Made by a program: the position numbers and the translations under genes. A DNA stretch of 64,000 bases, from assembly GCA_004295045.1 (NCBI GenBank), contig SHND01000035.1:42546-106545 (forward strand), given 5' to 3'. Shown piece after piece: positions 16,294 through 24,559 of this stretch. The notes beneath the pieces were generated by a model, which saw nothing but the letters and a program-made list of their open reading frames with translations, had not been told where the DNA came from and searched no databases. Each line of letters opens with the position of its first letter. The stretch's first letter is position 1. The DNA is from Chloroflexota bacterium (GTDB lineage: Bacteria; Chloroflexota; Anaerolineae; UBA4142; SHND01).

Positions 16294-17165
16294 TCTTTTT
16301 CTACGCGCTCAAAGCGCAGCGCGGCGATTTGCTCGGCGACGAGTCCAATGAGAAAAATCAAAATTGTCATTGTGAATAGCAGCACCGCAGTATTAGTGAT
16401 AAAGAGCCGATGCGAGAAGAATAAAATATCGATCACGGTGTACACCAGCGCAATTGCAAAGAGCGCGACGCTCACCGGCAAGAACAATTTCATCGGCGCA
16501 AACATCGTACTCATGCGAAACGCGATGATAATGAACCGCGAGCCATCGCGCACCGGTTTGATTTTGCTCACCCCCCCCTGCCGCTTGAGCATCGTCGTCG
16601 GCACAAATTTTACCGAATAGCCCGCTTTGATGTACGCGAGCGATGTTGTGACGGGCGTCGAAAAGCCGTTGGGCAAGAGATGAATAAATTGCAGCAGCTC
16701 GGCGCGGCGCGCGAACCGAAAGCCGGACGTGGCATCGGGGACGCGCATTCCCGACAAATACGTTGCCAGCATATTCAGCATGTGATGATACATGCGGCGT
16801 CCAAAATCGGTCTGTGAATTTTCATCGCGCGCGCCGACCACCAGATCGTATTCGCCAACGCACTCTGCTAATTTTTCAATGTCACGCGCGTCGTGCTGTC
16901 CATCCGCGTCGAATATGACGATTAAATCGCGCGTCGCATTGCGCAAACCCGTTTTCACCGACGCGCCGTTGCCCTTGTTGTACGGATGACGTACGAGGCG
17001 CGCGCCATTCGCCGCAGCGATGTTTGCTGTTTCATCTTTTGAACCATCATCCACAACAAGAATTTCGGAGGAAGGATATAACGTTCGCAGCTGTTCCAGC
17101 ACTTCGCCAATGGTTTCGGCTTCGTTAAATGCGGGGATGAGAATGGTGAGTTGTTCCGAACGCAC
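16290..17165 (-). CDS. Glycosyltransferase family 2, dolichyl-P-mannose-synthase-like, with two C-terminal TM helices
   Basis: A 291-residue GT-A enzyme. The motifs are LIPAFNEAETIGEVLEQL, EILVVDDGSKDET, FDADGQHDARDI (metal/nucleotide DxD) and a QGG-like RQGGVSKIKPVRDG in the acceptor site. Two hydrophobic helices close the protein (~220-285), as in polyprenyl-phosphate glycosyltransferases. It probably loads a sugar onto a polyprenyl phosphate at the membrane. GTG 17165 lies 6 nt after an extended -10 (TGC-TATAAT), so the transcript is probably leaderless; the longer frame to 17198 would start upstream of the promoter. First gene of the surface-glycan operon. Confidence 0.88.
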   Translation of the reverse strand: MRSEQLTILIPAFNEAETIGEVLEQLRTLYPSSEILVVDDGSKDETANIAAANGARLVRHPYNKGNGASVKTGLRNATRDLIVIFDADGQHDARDIEKLAECVGEYDLVVGARDENSQTDFGRRMYHHMLNMLATYLSGMRVPDATSGFRFARRAELLQFIHLLPNGFSTPVTTSLAYIKAGYSVKFVPTTMLKRQGGVSKIKPVRDGSRFIIIAFRMSTMFAPMKLFLPVSVALFAIALVYTVIDILFFSHRLFITNTAVLLFTMTILIFLIGLVAEQIAALRFERVEKE

Positions 17166-17265
17166 GCGGGAATTATAGCATGATTGGCAGATGCTCATGG
17201 CAAGCGGCGGTGGTCTTGGCTGCCCTTATTTGCTATCTGCTATGCGCGATGCTAGAATCGCCGTC
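17166..17265. promoter_or_regulatory. Divergent promoter pair with two leaderless starts
   Basis: On the minus strand, extended -10 TGC-TATAAT (TATAAT at 17177-17172) lies 6 nt before GTG 17165. On the plus strand, TTGCTA (17230-17235), a 17-bp spacer and TGC-TAGAAT (TAGAAT 17253-17258) lie 7 nt before ATG 17266. Neither gene has room for a Shine-Dalgarno sequence. Confidence 0.75.
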
Positions 17266-17811
17266 ATGTCGTTCAAAGTGGAACACAACTATCGGTTCGA
17301 TTCCGCAGGAAAATTGGACGCGGATGATTGGATTATCCTTCCGCGCGCAGAGCTCCGCGCTGATTTTTTACTTGACGCTGCCTTTGCCGACGAAATGGTG
17401 CGGCGCTATTTTGAAGCGGTTGCTCAATCCGTGCCCGGGATTCGCGTGGTCAACGACGCGCAAGGGGTGCGCTATCTCGTACCGATGGGAAAAACGGCGA
17501 TGGTTTTTGCTGAACCGGAACGGATTGTGGATGCCGAACGCGCCGAAACGAGCTGGCGCATCGCCGGTGGATTTTTGCTCGCGCATCGAGTGAGTTACGG
17601 CGGACGCTTTTACATCGGCGCGGAATGGGAAAAAGATGGCGCATTGAAACTCTACAGCACCATTCGCCGCTATCCGCCGCGTCTCATCAATTGGTTCGGC
17701 ATCACACGCGGACCTGTGCTGTATCATCGCACGCAAGGCGCGTCGCACCGCCAGACGCAGGAAAAATTTTTGCGCGCGACTGCCGTGTACGTGACGCACT
17801 CGCGCGTCTAA
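17266..17811 (+). CDS. Uncharacterised soluble protein
   Basis: A 181-residue protein with no recognisable family, signal peptide or TM helix. It begins SFKVEHNYRFDSAGKLDADD. The middle (VRYLVPMGKTAMVFAEPERI) and end (LKLYSTIRRYPPRLINWFG) are of mixed alpha/beta character with many aromatic residues. ATG 17266 is chosen because a promoter with TTGCTA-N17-TAGAAT ends 7 nt before it; the upstream part of the open frame (from 17191) lies within that promoter. It is divergent from the glycan operon and upstream of the Flp pilin on the same strand. Confidence 0.65.
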   Translation: MSFKVEHNYRFDSAGKLDADDWIILPRAELRADFLLDAAFADEMVRRYFEAVAQSVPGIRVVNDAQGVRYLVPMGKTAMVFAEPERIVDAERAETSWRIAGGFLLAHRVSYGGRFYIGAEWEKDGALKLYSTIRRYPPRLINWFGITRGPVLYHRTQGASHRQTQEKFLRATAVYVTHSRV

Positions 17812-17833
17812 TGTCCGCGCGTGCTTGAGCCAG

Positions 17834-17862
17834 TTGGATTGCGAAACAGTATCCCGTATAAT
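17834..17862 (+). promoter_or_regulatory. Promoter of the Flp pilin gene
   Basis: TTGGAT (17834-17839), a 17-bp spacer and TATAAT (17857-17862) are followed by a leader of about 30 nt containing AAGGAGGG (17889-17896) just before GTG 17900. Confidence 0.75.
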
Positions 17863-17899
17863 GATGTCATCGTTTATCCGATTCAATCAAGGAGGGCTT

Positions 17900-18061
17900 G
17901 TGCTATACTTTTCTTGCAAGGACGAAAGAGGTCAAGGGTTGGTCGAATATGCGCTGATTCTTGTCCTCGTTGCGATTGTGGTGATTGCGATTCTTGCCAT
18001 CTTGGGACCGCAAATCGGCAACATCTTTAGCCAGGTCACCAATGGACTCGGCGGTTCGTAG
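17900..18061 (+). CDS. flp: Flp-type (type IVb) pilin
   Basis: A 53-residue prepilin. A short leader (VLYFSCKDERG, the GTG read as Met) ends in Gly. The mature part then starts QGLVEYALILVLVAIVVIAI, with the conserved Glu at position 5 and a long hydrophobic helix, followed by LGPQIGNIFSQVTNGLGGS. This is the Flp/Fap subunit pattern processed by a TadV/PilD-like peptidase. The start is set by AAGGAGGG at 17889-17896. The gene has its own promoter and terminator, and no tad assembly genes are in the window, so assembly proteins must be encoded elsewhere. Confidence 0.9.
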   Translation: MLYFSCKDERGQGLVEYALILVLVAIVVIAILAILGPQIGNIFSQVTNGLGGS

Positions 18062-18065
18062 AGAA

Positions 18066-18104
18066 AAAATTGCTCCAGCATTCCGGCTGGAGCAATTTTG
18101 TTTT
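18066..18104 (+). terminator. Rho-independent terminator of the pilin gene
   Basis: AAAATTGCTCCAGC / GCTGGAGCAATTTT forms a perfect 14-bp stem with a 6-nt loop, followed by GTTTT. It starts 5 bp after the pilin stop. Confidence 0.9.
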
Positions 18105-18136
18105 GACGGAAACGCGAATTCAGGTACGATTTGAGC
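18103..18136 (+). promoter_or_regulatory. Leaderless promoter of the TPR-like lipoprotein gene
   Basis: TTGACG (18103-18108), a 16-bp spacer and TACGAT (18125-18130) are followed 6 nt later by GTG 18137. The -35 box overlaps the T-run of the pilin terminator. Confidence 0.65.
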
Positions 18137-18679
18137 GTGCGCGCATGGATTTATCTCTCGACTCTTTTACTGCTGACCGCTGTCGGTTGCGTTGCTGTCC
18201 CGCCGTCCACGCCCGCCCCTCCATCTGCTAATGCTGCACTCCAAGCCATTCTGATGGATTGCTGGGGCGTCAGCCAGCTCAAAGAATTGGATGGCACGCG
18301 CCTCGATCATACCCGCGCCTTTGAATGCGCGCGCCCGCGCCTCCTGGCAATGACGCGCACCTATGCGGACGCGGCGGAACCGCATCGGCTGCTGGCGTGG
18401 GGCTATTACTTTGCGCTGCAAGATGAAGATGCCGCGCGCGCGGAATACGAACGCGCCGCCGAAATTTATCGCGCGCAGGGGCATTCAACGGAAGAAGCGG
18501 AAATGCTCGTGCAGCTCGCCAGTATCGCATTCAAGTACGACCGGGCGCGCGGCTGCGCGATTTTGCAAAATGCCGCGCAGATAGATGCTTCCAATTCCCG
18601 CGCCGCGCAGTTACTTCGCAACTTTGGCTGTCTCGCCACTCCAACTCCCCCTGCTCCGCCCGGCACGACAAATGGCTGA
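18137..18679 (+). CDS. TPR-like lipoprotein
   Basis: A 180-residue exported protein. The signal peptide ends with lipobox AVGC, followed by a Pro/Ala/Ser tether. A helical part with TPR-like pairs follows (HRLLAWGYYFALQDEDAARAEYERAAEIYRA; EEAEMLVQLASIAFKYDRARGCAILQNAAQI), ending in a Pro/Thr tail. Four Cys beyond the lipobox could form disulfides outside the cell. GTG 18137 fits a leaderless transcript; TTG 18131 is an alternative two codons upstream. It probably acts as a protein-protein interaction module. The partner is unknown. Confidence 0.7.
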   Translation: MRAWIYLSTLLLLTAVGCVAVPPSTPAPPSANAALQAILMDCWGVSQLKELDGTRLDHTRAFECARPRLLAMTRTYADAAEPHRLLAWGYYFALQDEDAARAEYERAAEIYRAQGHSTEEAEMLVQLASIAFKYDRARGCAILQNAAQIDASNSRAAQLLRNFGCLATPTPPAPPGTTNG

Positions 18680-18705
18680 GCCATTTGTCGAATGCGAAAG
18701 CGCCA

Positions 18706-20556
18706 CTATGGCACGCTGAACGTTTGCAGCTCAATCACATCCTCGTTCCCATTCACACTCAAGCGGTCTTGGGTTGCCGTATCGTACCAGCCAACGCGCA
18801 AGGTATAGTCACCCGCGTTCAGTGTAGAAGGAATTTGCAGACGATACGTGTCGCGCACCATTTCGTTTTGCGCCCAGCGTGTCGTGGGATAAATTCCGCG
18901 CAGTGGTTCGTGATCGTCCTGCGCGATCTTGGCGCCGTCGCTCGCTTCGAGATGCGCGAAAGCGGTGTAGCGCGCGTTCGGCTGTTGCAGCGCGCGCCAA
19001 ACAATGGTCAGCGTCACCTCCTCGCCCGGACGGAGCGCGTTTGGTTCCAGTGACCAGCCAACCAATTCGAACGTATCGCCGAACTTGGCGCGCGGTTCAA
19101 AATTTTCGAGCGGCGCGGGTTCGTACACGCTGTAACGCGCATCCTCGCTCGTCAGGCGATAACCAAAATCCAAAGCAGAAACAAAGGCGCGGGTGAAATT
19201 GCCAAATTTGTCCACATCTTCGCGCGTGCCGCGATTCAAAATCACGAGCGGAAAATTTCCCGCGCGCAGATTTTCGATTTCCCATTTTTGATCGTAGCGT
19301 CCCGCGCGCGCAAGCGTGCTGTAGACAAAACTGTAATAGTCAACCGGCTTGCCGTTTTTCCACAGCAAGCCCATATCTTCGGCAATCACACTCCCCGCTG
19401 CCTGTCGCACCAACGCGCCAACGCGTTCATTCCCTGCGCGCGTCTCGTCAAACAATTTGAGCGCGATGCGCGGGTCGTGCGCATTCCAAAATAGCGCGAG
19501 CTGCATCAGCAGCAGTGCGGGAAAAATCCACTGCCATCGTTTTTGTGTCAAGCCCCACACCAGCGGAAAACTCGCGAACACGCACGCCATCGCGATTGGT
19601 TCAAAAAAATAATTTTCCCACGCGCCCTCGCGTCCCGCCAGCGCGAGCGAAAAAAGAGATGCCGCCGCGTAAATTTCCAAGACACCAAATTTTTTGTGCC
19701 GCACGCGCGCGAGCCAACCCCACAGCGCCAAACCAAGCAGAATGAAATAGGTTACGACAAAACTTTGCGCGAGCGGCGCAAAGACGCGCATCGTCCACAC
19801 CGTCGCATTCAATTCAAAAATTCCAAAACTCCAACCGCCGCGTGTGAGAATTTCCAAAAGCAAAAAAATTGCTCCGCCGATGCCGCCCAGCGCGAGCGCA
19901 AAGAAAAGCGCGCCGCGTCGGTTGCGTAGAAAAATCGCCAGCACTGCCGCGGCGGGCGCGAACAAAAGCGAATGTTTGGTGTACAACGCAAGCAGAAAAA
20001 AAAGGAGCGCGCCGCTCAAATAAAAAATTCTTTGGCGGGCGCCGGACGGCGCGCCGACTGTGACACGTTCCCATCGCCACACGCAAAAAATCCCTGCCAG
20101 CGCGAACGCTACACCGATCAAATCGACGCGATACAACGGAACCCAGTGATACACAAACGTCGAGCCGAGAAACAAGCCCGCGCCCAGAAACGCAATCCGC
20201 GTGTTTTTTGTTTCGGTACGGACAAAGCGCACAATGAACGCGGCGATGAGCAGGGCTGCCGCGAAATTTAGCCAGCGTCCAAAAGTGAGCGCGTCGCCAA
20301 AGAGGGGATACAACGCCGCCGTCAAGAGCATCGCGACCGGCGGATAATTCGCGGAATCAAAGGGCGGACCGCCAAGTGGGAGGTAAATGTTTTGTCCTAA
20401 CGCCAGTTTGCGCGTAAACCAAAACACATCGCCTTCGCCGTAATCGAGCGTGTACGGAAAAAAGATTGCGCGGAACGCCAGCCAGACCGTCAAGCCCACA
20501 TAGATCACTACACCTGCTGTCACCAAGCCCCACAAGAGCCGCGTTGCCGTTTTCAT
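18706..20556 (-). CDS. Large multispanning membrane protein (GT-C-like) with C-terminal beta-sandwich domain
   Basis: A 616-residue protein with about ten TM helices. The first loop (FPYTLDYGEGDVFWFTRKLA) carries Asp/Glu residues where GT-C glycosyltransferases have their catalytic acid, and LYRVDLIGV and NYPPVAML motifs fit GT39/GT83-like or DUF2029-type enzymes. Residues ~510-616 form a beta-sandwich-like domain (EEVTLTIVWRALQQPNARYT, LRVGWYDTATQDRLSV). A related domain ends the membrane protein at 62.1 kb. Start ATG 20556 lies 7 nt after an extended -10, TGC-TACACT (20569-20564), so it is leaderless; a TTG six bases upstream is the alternative. Glycosyl transfer on the outer face is probable but unproven. 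Confidence 0.8.
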   Translation of the reverse strand: MKTATRLLWGLVTAGVVIYVGLTVWLAFRAIFFPYTLDYGEGDVFWFTRKLALGQNIYLPLGGPPFDSANYPPVAMLLTAALYPLFGDALTFGRWLNFAAALLIAAFIVRFVRTETKNTRIAFLGAGLFLGSTFVYHWVPLYRVDLIGVAFALAGIFCVWRWERVTVGAPSGARQRIFYLSGALLFFLLALYTKHSLLFAPAAAVLAIFLRNRRGALFFALALGGIGGAIFLLLEILTRGGWSFGIFELNATVWTMRVFAPLAQSFVVTYFILLGLALWGWLARVRHKKFGVLEIYAAASLFSLALAGREGAWENYFFEPIAMACVFASFPLVWGLTQKRWQWIFPALLLMQLALFWNAHDPRIALKLFDETRAGNERVGALVRQAAGSVIAEDMGLLWKNGKPVDYYSFVYSTLARAGRYDQKWEIENLRAGNFPLVILNRGTREDVDKFGNFTRAFVSALDFGYRLTSEDARYSVYEPAPLENFEPRAKFGDTFELVGWSLEPNALRPGEEVTLTIVWRALQQPNARYTAFAHLEASDGAKIAQDDHEPLRGIYPTTRWAQNEMVRDTYRLQIPSTLNAGDYTLRVGWYDTATQDRLSVNGNEDVIELQTFSVP

Positions 20557-20635
20557 TTCCAAAAGTGTAGCACATATTCAAGATGTGTCGTGTTTTCATC
20601 GAACCCATTGTTCATGGTTCGCCGCTCATTCATGT

Positions 20636-20641
20636 TATAAT
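20636..20641 (+). promoter_or_regulatory. Extended -10 box upstream of the DUF3048 gene
   Basis: TGT-TATAAT (TATAAT 20636-20641) lies 40 bp before ATG 20682. No convincing -35 was found, as expected of extended -10 promoters. Confidence 0.5.
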
Positions 20642-20681
20642 CCTCGCCAATCAAATTTCGCTTCCTTCATCGGAGTTTTGG

Positions 20682-22013
20682 ATGCTTTGCCGCACGAGTT
20701 TCCTCTTGTGTGTTTTTTTTATTCTATTTTCGCTTTTCGCCTGTGCCGCTGAACCGACGCCGACACCTGCGCCGACACGTCGTCCGACGCGGACACCCAT
20801 TCCCGCCGCAACGCTGAAACCACGACCGACGCAAGTGATTCCCACGGCGACGCCGCTGCCGACGAGCACAGAGACGCCTACGCCGGAACCAACACAAATC
20901 ATTCCCACCAAAGCGCCGCTTTCCAAACCGAGCGGCGGGGCGGTGGGCTTGAATGTGTGGACGATGGCGCCGTTGATTGAATATTTCTCAAAAATCATTC
21001 CTTCTCAGCAAGCGCCAATTGCGCGTCCCGCCAATGTGAATCCGCTCACTGGGCTGGAAGTGAGCGACCCGGCTGCGTTACAGCAGCGTCCGATTCTTGC
21101 GCGCATTGGAAATGATCCTAACGCGCGCGCCATCCACGCCGGATTCAATCAAGCCGATCTTGTATTTGAAGAAATGATTGATCAAAAGAATATGGTGTTT
21201 GCCGTGACGCGTTTTACATTGGTCTTCTTGGGACAAGATGGGTCTTTTCGTCCCCTTCGCAGCGCGCGCGCCGTAAACGCGTCGCTGATGCCAATGTTTG
21301 ACGGCGTGCTGATTAGTTCGGGCGGCAGCAAGGGGACGCGCTTTATGATTTCACAGCTGCCATGGAAAGACCGCAATCTCGACGGCGATTTGCAGAACAG
21401 CACCATCTGTATTGCCGGAACGGACTGGCGCACGCGCGTCGTGTCGAGCGTTCAGCATGTGCGCGACTATATCGCGGCAAAGGGGCAGGGCGGCAGCGTC
21501 TCACTGCGCGGTTTCCAATTTTCAAACGATGCGCCGAACGGAGCGCCCGCCAATTCGATTTCCTTTGATCATGGTCCATGGCCCTACAGGGCGGCGGGGC
21601 TCATCGAATGGCGTTATGATGGCGCGACGGGAAAATATCTGCGCTTTGTGAATGGCGCGCCGCACATCACGCAACAATACGCGCTGAACGGCGCATGGGG
21701 CAAGGGCTGTGTGATGGGCGATGCCAAGTCGGAACAAATCGCGTCGTCGAACGTTGTTGTATTGAATGTAAAATACGAACCAACAGATTTTGTCGAGGAC
21801 ACTTTGAATTCATACAGCGCGTTTGTCGAACTGACCGGAAGCGGCACGGCGCAAATTTACCGCGACGGAGTAAAAATTGACGCGCGTTGGGAGCGTCCAT
21901 CTCTAACCGATTTTTTCAAACTCACCGACGCGAATGGAAATGAACTGGCGTTGAAACCCGGCAATACGTGGTTCGAACTCGCGCCGTTGGGCTATCAACC
22001 GACTGTGAAATAG
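20682..22013 (+). CDS. DUF3048 (YerB-like) lipoprotein with Thr/Pro-rich tether
   Basis: A 443-residue exported lipoprotein. The signal peptide ends at a Cys in LFACA. A Thr/Pro tether of about 65 residues of the TPTPAPTRRPT sort follows, then DUF3048 in two parts: NPLTGLEVSDPAALQQRPIL, FNQADLVFEEMID and FRPLRSARAVN first, and ISFDHGPWPYRAAGLIEWRYD onward second. YerB-type proteins are surface lipoproteins of unknown activity in Gram-positive bacteria. ATG 20682 follows CGGAG (20671-20675) at normal spacing, and the frame upstream of it would run into the promoter. The patatin gene follows 77 bp downstream. Confidence 0.88.
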   Translation: MLCRTSFLLCVFFILFSLFACAAEPTPTPAPTRRPTRTPIPAATLKPRPTQVIPTATPLPTSTETPTPEPTQIIPTKAPLSKPSGGAVGLNVWTMAPLIEYFSKIIPSQQAPIARPANVNPLTGLEVSDPAALQQRPILARIGNDPNARAIHAGFNQADLVFEEMIDQKNMVFAVTRFTLVFLGQDGSFRPLRSARAVNASLMPMFDGVLISSGGSKGTRFMISQLPWKDRNLDGDLQNSTICIAGTDWRTRVVSSVQHVRDYIAAKGQGGSVSLRGFQFSNDAPNGAPANSISFDHGPWPYRAAGLIEWRYDGATGKYLRFVNGAPHITQQYALNGAWGKGCVMGDAKSEQIASSNVVVLNVKYEPTDFVEDTLNSYSAFVELTGSGTAQIYRDGVKIDARWERPSLTDFFKLTDANGNELALKPGNTWFELAPLGYQPTVK

Positions 22014-22050
22014 AGCCGAGCGCGGAATGTCAAAAGCGAAAACTGCCGCG

Positions 22051-22085
22051 TTTCCGCTTTCCACTTTCCACTCTCCGCTTTCCAA
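22051..22085. repeat. Stuttering repeat element, TTTCCRC words
   Basis: About five tandem words of the form TTTCC(A/G)C / CTCTCCGC fill the gap between the DUF3048 and patatin genes. A similar word set occurs at 54541-54570. Confidence 0.55.
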
Positions 22086-22090
22086 TTCCA

Positions 22091-23014
22091 ATGATCGCAT
22101 GGGCACTTTCCGGCGGCGGCAATCGCGGACCGATTCAAGTGGGCGCGATGCGCGCGCTCTTTGAACACAATATTGTGCCAGACATTCTCGTCGGTACAAG
22201 CGCGGGCGCGTTGAACGCCGCATTCACGGCATCGAACCCTACCGCGCAAAACAACGAACGTCTCGCACAGCTGTGGCTTGGCACACGCTCTAGTGACATT
22301 TTCCCCAAGCCGCGTTGGCGGATGATTTTGCGCGCGGCTTTTTTCGGCGATGGTTTGGATGACGATCAGGCGCGTCGGAAAACGTTCGTGAAATATCTGC
22401 CTCAAGAAGTTGAGACGTTTGGAGACGTGAAAGCAAAATTGTATTTGACCGCCGCCGATCTGCAAACGGGACGCTTGTATTTGTACGGCGATGATCCGAA
22501 TGCCAAGTTGATTGAAGCCGCGCTCGCTAGCTCTGCCTTGCCCGTAGTTTGGGACCCCGAAATCATCAACGGGCATCAGTTTGCAGACGGCGGCGTGATT
22601 GCGGCTGTCCCGATCAGCATTGCAATGGATCGCGGCGCGACGACAATTTATGCTCTCGACTTGCAAAGCATCGGTCCGTTTCCGCACAAGAAAGGGGTCA
22701 TACAACTCGCAATGCACGCGATCAGCGTGCTAACTTTGCAACAAGGACTGCGCGATATTCAACGCGCGATTGATGCGACCAATGTCACTTTGCACTATAT
22801 TTCGCTCGGCGATATTTTCAGCAACGTAGACCTGCAAGATTTTTCTCATACTGCCGAAATGATCGAACAAGGTTATCAACAAGCCAAAGCATATTTGGAC
22901 AATCCCAAGCCGAACACGCCGCCCGGCGGCAAGCTGGGAGTGTTAGAGCCGGGAGATGAAACAGCGGATAAAGGGGCGCCGCCCGGCGCCGTGCCGTATC
23001 AGCCGCATTTCTAA
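22091..23014 (+). CDS. Patatin-like phospholipase
   Basis: A 307-residue patatin-family hydrolase. The oxyanion motif GGGNRG comes at residue ~8-13, the nucleophile elbow GTSAG (Ser ~38) in ILVGTSAGALNAAF, and the dyad Asp in DGG (FADGGVIAAVPISIA). The short form (about 300 residues) is usual for bacterial cytoplasmic or secreted-by-other-route patatins; no signal peptide is present. It probably cleaves acyl esters of membrane lipids. ATG 22091 starts right at MIAWALSGGG, and the preceding frame is the repeat-rich spacer. CoaE begins 2 bp after its stop. Confidence 0.92.
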   Translation: MIAWALSGGGNRGPIQVGAMRALFEHNIVPDILVGTSAGALNAAFTASNPTAQNNERLAQLWLGTRSSDIFPKPRWRMILRAAFFGDGLDDDQARRKTFVKYLPQEVETFGDVKAKLYLTAADLQTGRLYLYGDDPNAKLIEAALASSALPVVWDPEIINGHQFADGGVIAAVPISIAMDRGATTIYALDLQSIGPFPHKKGVIQLAMHAISVLTLQQGLRDIQRAIDATNVTLHYISLGDIFSNVDLQDFSHTAEMIEQGYQQAKAYLDNPKPNTPPGGKLGVLEPGDETADKGAPPGAVPYQPHF

Positions 23015-23016
23015 AG

Positions 23017-24216
23017 ATGTATCTCATTGGCTTGACCGGAAACATCGCCACGGGCAAAAGTACCGTGTGCAATATTTTGGAGCAGCTCGGCGCGCGCGTG
23101 ATTGACGCCGACGCGGTTTCGCACGCCGTCTTGAAACGCGGCACACCCGCGTGGCGCAGCGTGGTGGACGCATTCGGATATGATATTTTACAGTATGATG
23201 GAAGTGTGAATCGGCGCAAACTGGGCAGCGTGGTCTTTGCCGACGCGTCGAAACTGCGAGTGCTGGAACAAATTATTCATCCTGCTGTCGGAACCGAGCT
23301 TGCTCTCATGGTGCGCGACGCGTTACACGCGCCCGACGCGGCGGAACAAGTGATGGTCATCGAAGCGGTGAAATTGTACGAAGCGGGAATGCACGAATAT
23401 ATGGACGCGTTGTGGGTTGTCACCGCGCCGCTTGAGGAACAAAAACGCCGCTTGGTCCGGGATCGTGGCATGAGTGAAAGCGATGCCAACGCGCGACTGC
23501 GTTCGCAACCGCTGCTCGATGAAAAACTGAAACGCGCCCAAGTCGTAATTGACAACGGCGGCAGTATCGAAGATACGCGCGTGCAGGTCTTGCGCGCATT
23601 CGTCGCGATTGATCCAACGCAAGCGCGCGACAAAACACCGCTCTTGATGCGCTGGCTGCGCCTAACATCGCCGGAACAGATTCAAATCGCCGCCGCGCAA
23701 ACGCCGGCTGTTGTGCCTGCCGAAACTTTCGCCGAATGGAGTATTCGGCGCGCGCGTCCCAATGACGCGCGCATGCTCAGCGCGTTGCTGGCACAAATCG
23801 AGGGCAGCGATCCGCTGACGCGCGACGAAATGGTGGAGCGTCAAGGCAAGTATGGTTATTGGCTTGTGCGCGCGGGGGAAAGCACAATCGCATTGGCAGC
23901 GTGGCAAGCAGAGAATCTTGCGGCGATTGTGCGCGAGCTGTGGGTGGAAAAAGAAGCGGACGCGCCGCGCGCGCTCACCTTGTTGCTCCACGCGATCGAA
24001 AGCGAAGCCAACGCGTTGACGTGCGAAGTTGTTGTGTTGGTCGTGCCTGCGCGCGCGGCACACCTCGCGGAAATTGCTGCCGAAGCGGCGGGCTATGAGA
24101 TCATGACGCTTGACGATTTGCATAAACTCTGGCGCAGTGTGATCGAGCCGCTGCTGCAAGGCGACGAAATTTTGTACGCCAAACGTCTCCGTGAGATGGT
24201 CACGAAACCGATATAA
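23017..24216 (+). CDS. coaE: Dephospho-CoA kinase fused to a GNAT-like domain
   Basis: A 399-residue protein, twice the usual CoaE length. Residues 1-~200 are dephospho-CoA kinase, the last step of CoA synthesis: P-loop GNIATGKST (8-16), DADAVSH, the RRKLGSVVFAD core and a lid with RRLVRDRGMSESDANARL. After a linker with AAQTPAVVPAE, residues ~240-399 look like a GNAT fold (WSIRRARPNDARMLSALLAQ, YWLVRAGESTIALAAW, IVRELWVEKEADAPRALTLL, AAGYEIMTLDDL). The acyl-CoA binding loop is poorly conserved, so the second domain may be non-catalytic. It starts 2 bp after the patatin stop. Confidence 0.88.
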   Translation: MYLIGLTGNIATGKSTVCNILEQLGARVIDADAVSHAVLKRGTPAWRSVVDAFGYDILQYDGSVNRRKLGSVVFADASKLRVLEQIIHPAVGTELALMVRDALHAPDAAEQVMVIEAVKLYEAGMHEYMDALWVVTAPLEEQKRRLVRDRGMSESDANARLRSQPLLDEKLKRAQVVIDNGGSIEDTRVQVLRAFVAIDPTQARDKTPLLMRWLRLTSPEQIQIAAAQTPAVVPAETFAEWSIRRARPNDARMLSALLAQIEGSDPLTRDEMVERQGKYGYWLVRAGESTIALAAWQAENLAAIVRELWVEKEADAPRALTLLLHAIESEANALTCEVVVLVVPARAAHLAEIAAEAAGYEIMTLDDLHKLWRSVIEPLLQGDEILYAKRLREMVTKPI

Positions 24217-24300
24217 AATTTATGATTTCAGATTTGTGATTTATGATTTTGGCTGTGATGCGCCCATTCCAAAAAAATCATAAACCATAAATCATAAATG
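24217..24300. repeat. Stuttering repeat hairpin, ATTTATGATTT words
   Basis: The left arm (24217-24251) holds three degenerate copies of ATTTATGATTTC. The right arm (24271-24300) holds the complement (AAATCATAAA, CCATAAATCATAAATG). The arms can pair into a long AT-rich hairpin between coaE and the next gene. Confidence 0.75.
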
Positions 24301-24302
24301 CA

Positions 24303-24542
24303 ATGAATGCTCTCAAAACCTTTGCCTCGCAGCATCCGCGCCTCAGCGCGTGGATTGTCCTCGCCATCGGCATGGTCGTCATTTTGCTTTGGGCATCCAA
24401 AGATGTCGGACTGCTGCCCACGCAGCTGCTCGCGCTTGTCGTTGCCACAATTTTGTTGGCAGGATTATGCGTGTGGATCATTGGCTGGGAAGATAACGAC
24501 GCAGAGGATGAAACCACGAACGCGACGCCTGCCAAAAAATAA
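24303..24542 (+). CDS. Small two-helix membrane protein
   Basis: A 79-residue protein with two hydrophobic segments (~16-32 and ~40-62: WIVLAIGMVVILLWAS and LLALVVATILLAGLCVWIIG) and an acidic tail (WEDNDAEDETTNATPAKK). No family is recognised. Codon use fits the neighbouring genes, and it lies between the repeat hairpin and another short gene on the same strand, so it is probably real. The ATG follows the repeat's right arm, with no clear SD. Confidence 0.6.
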   Translation: MNALKTFASQHPRLSAWIVLAIGMVVILLWASKDVGLLPTQLLALVVATILLAGLCVWIIGWEDNDAEDETTNATPAKK

Positions 24543-24559
24543 CGCGTGGCGAGTACAAA

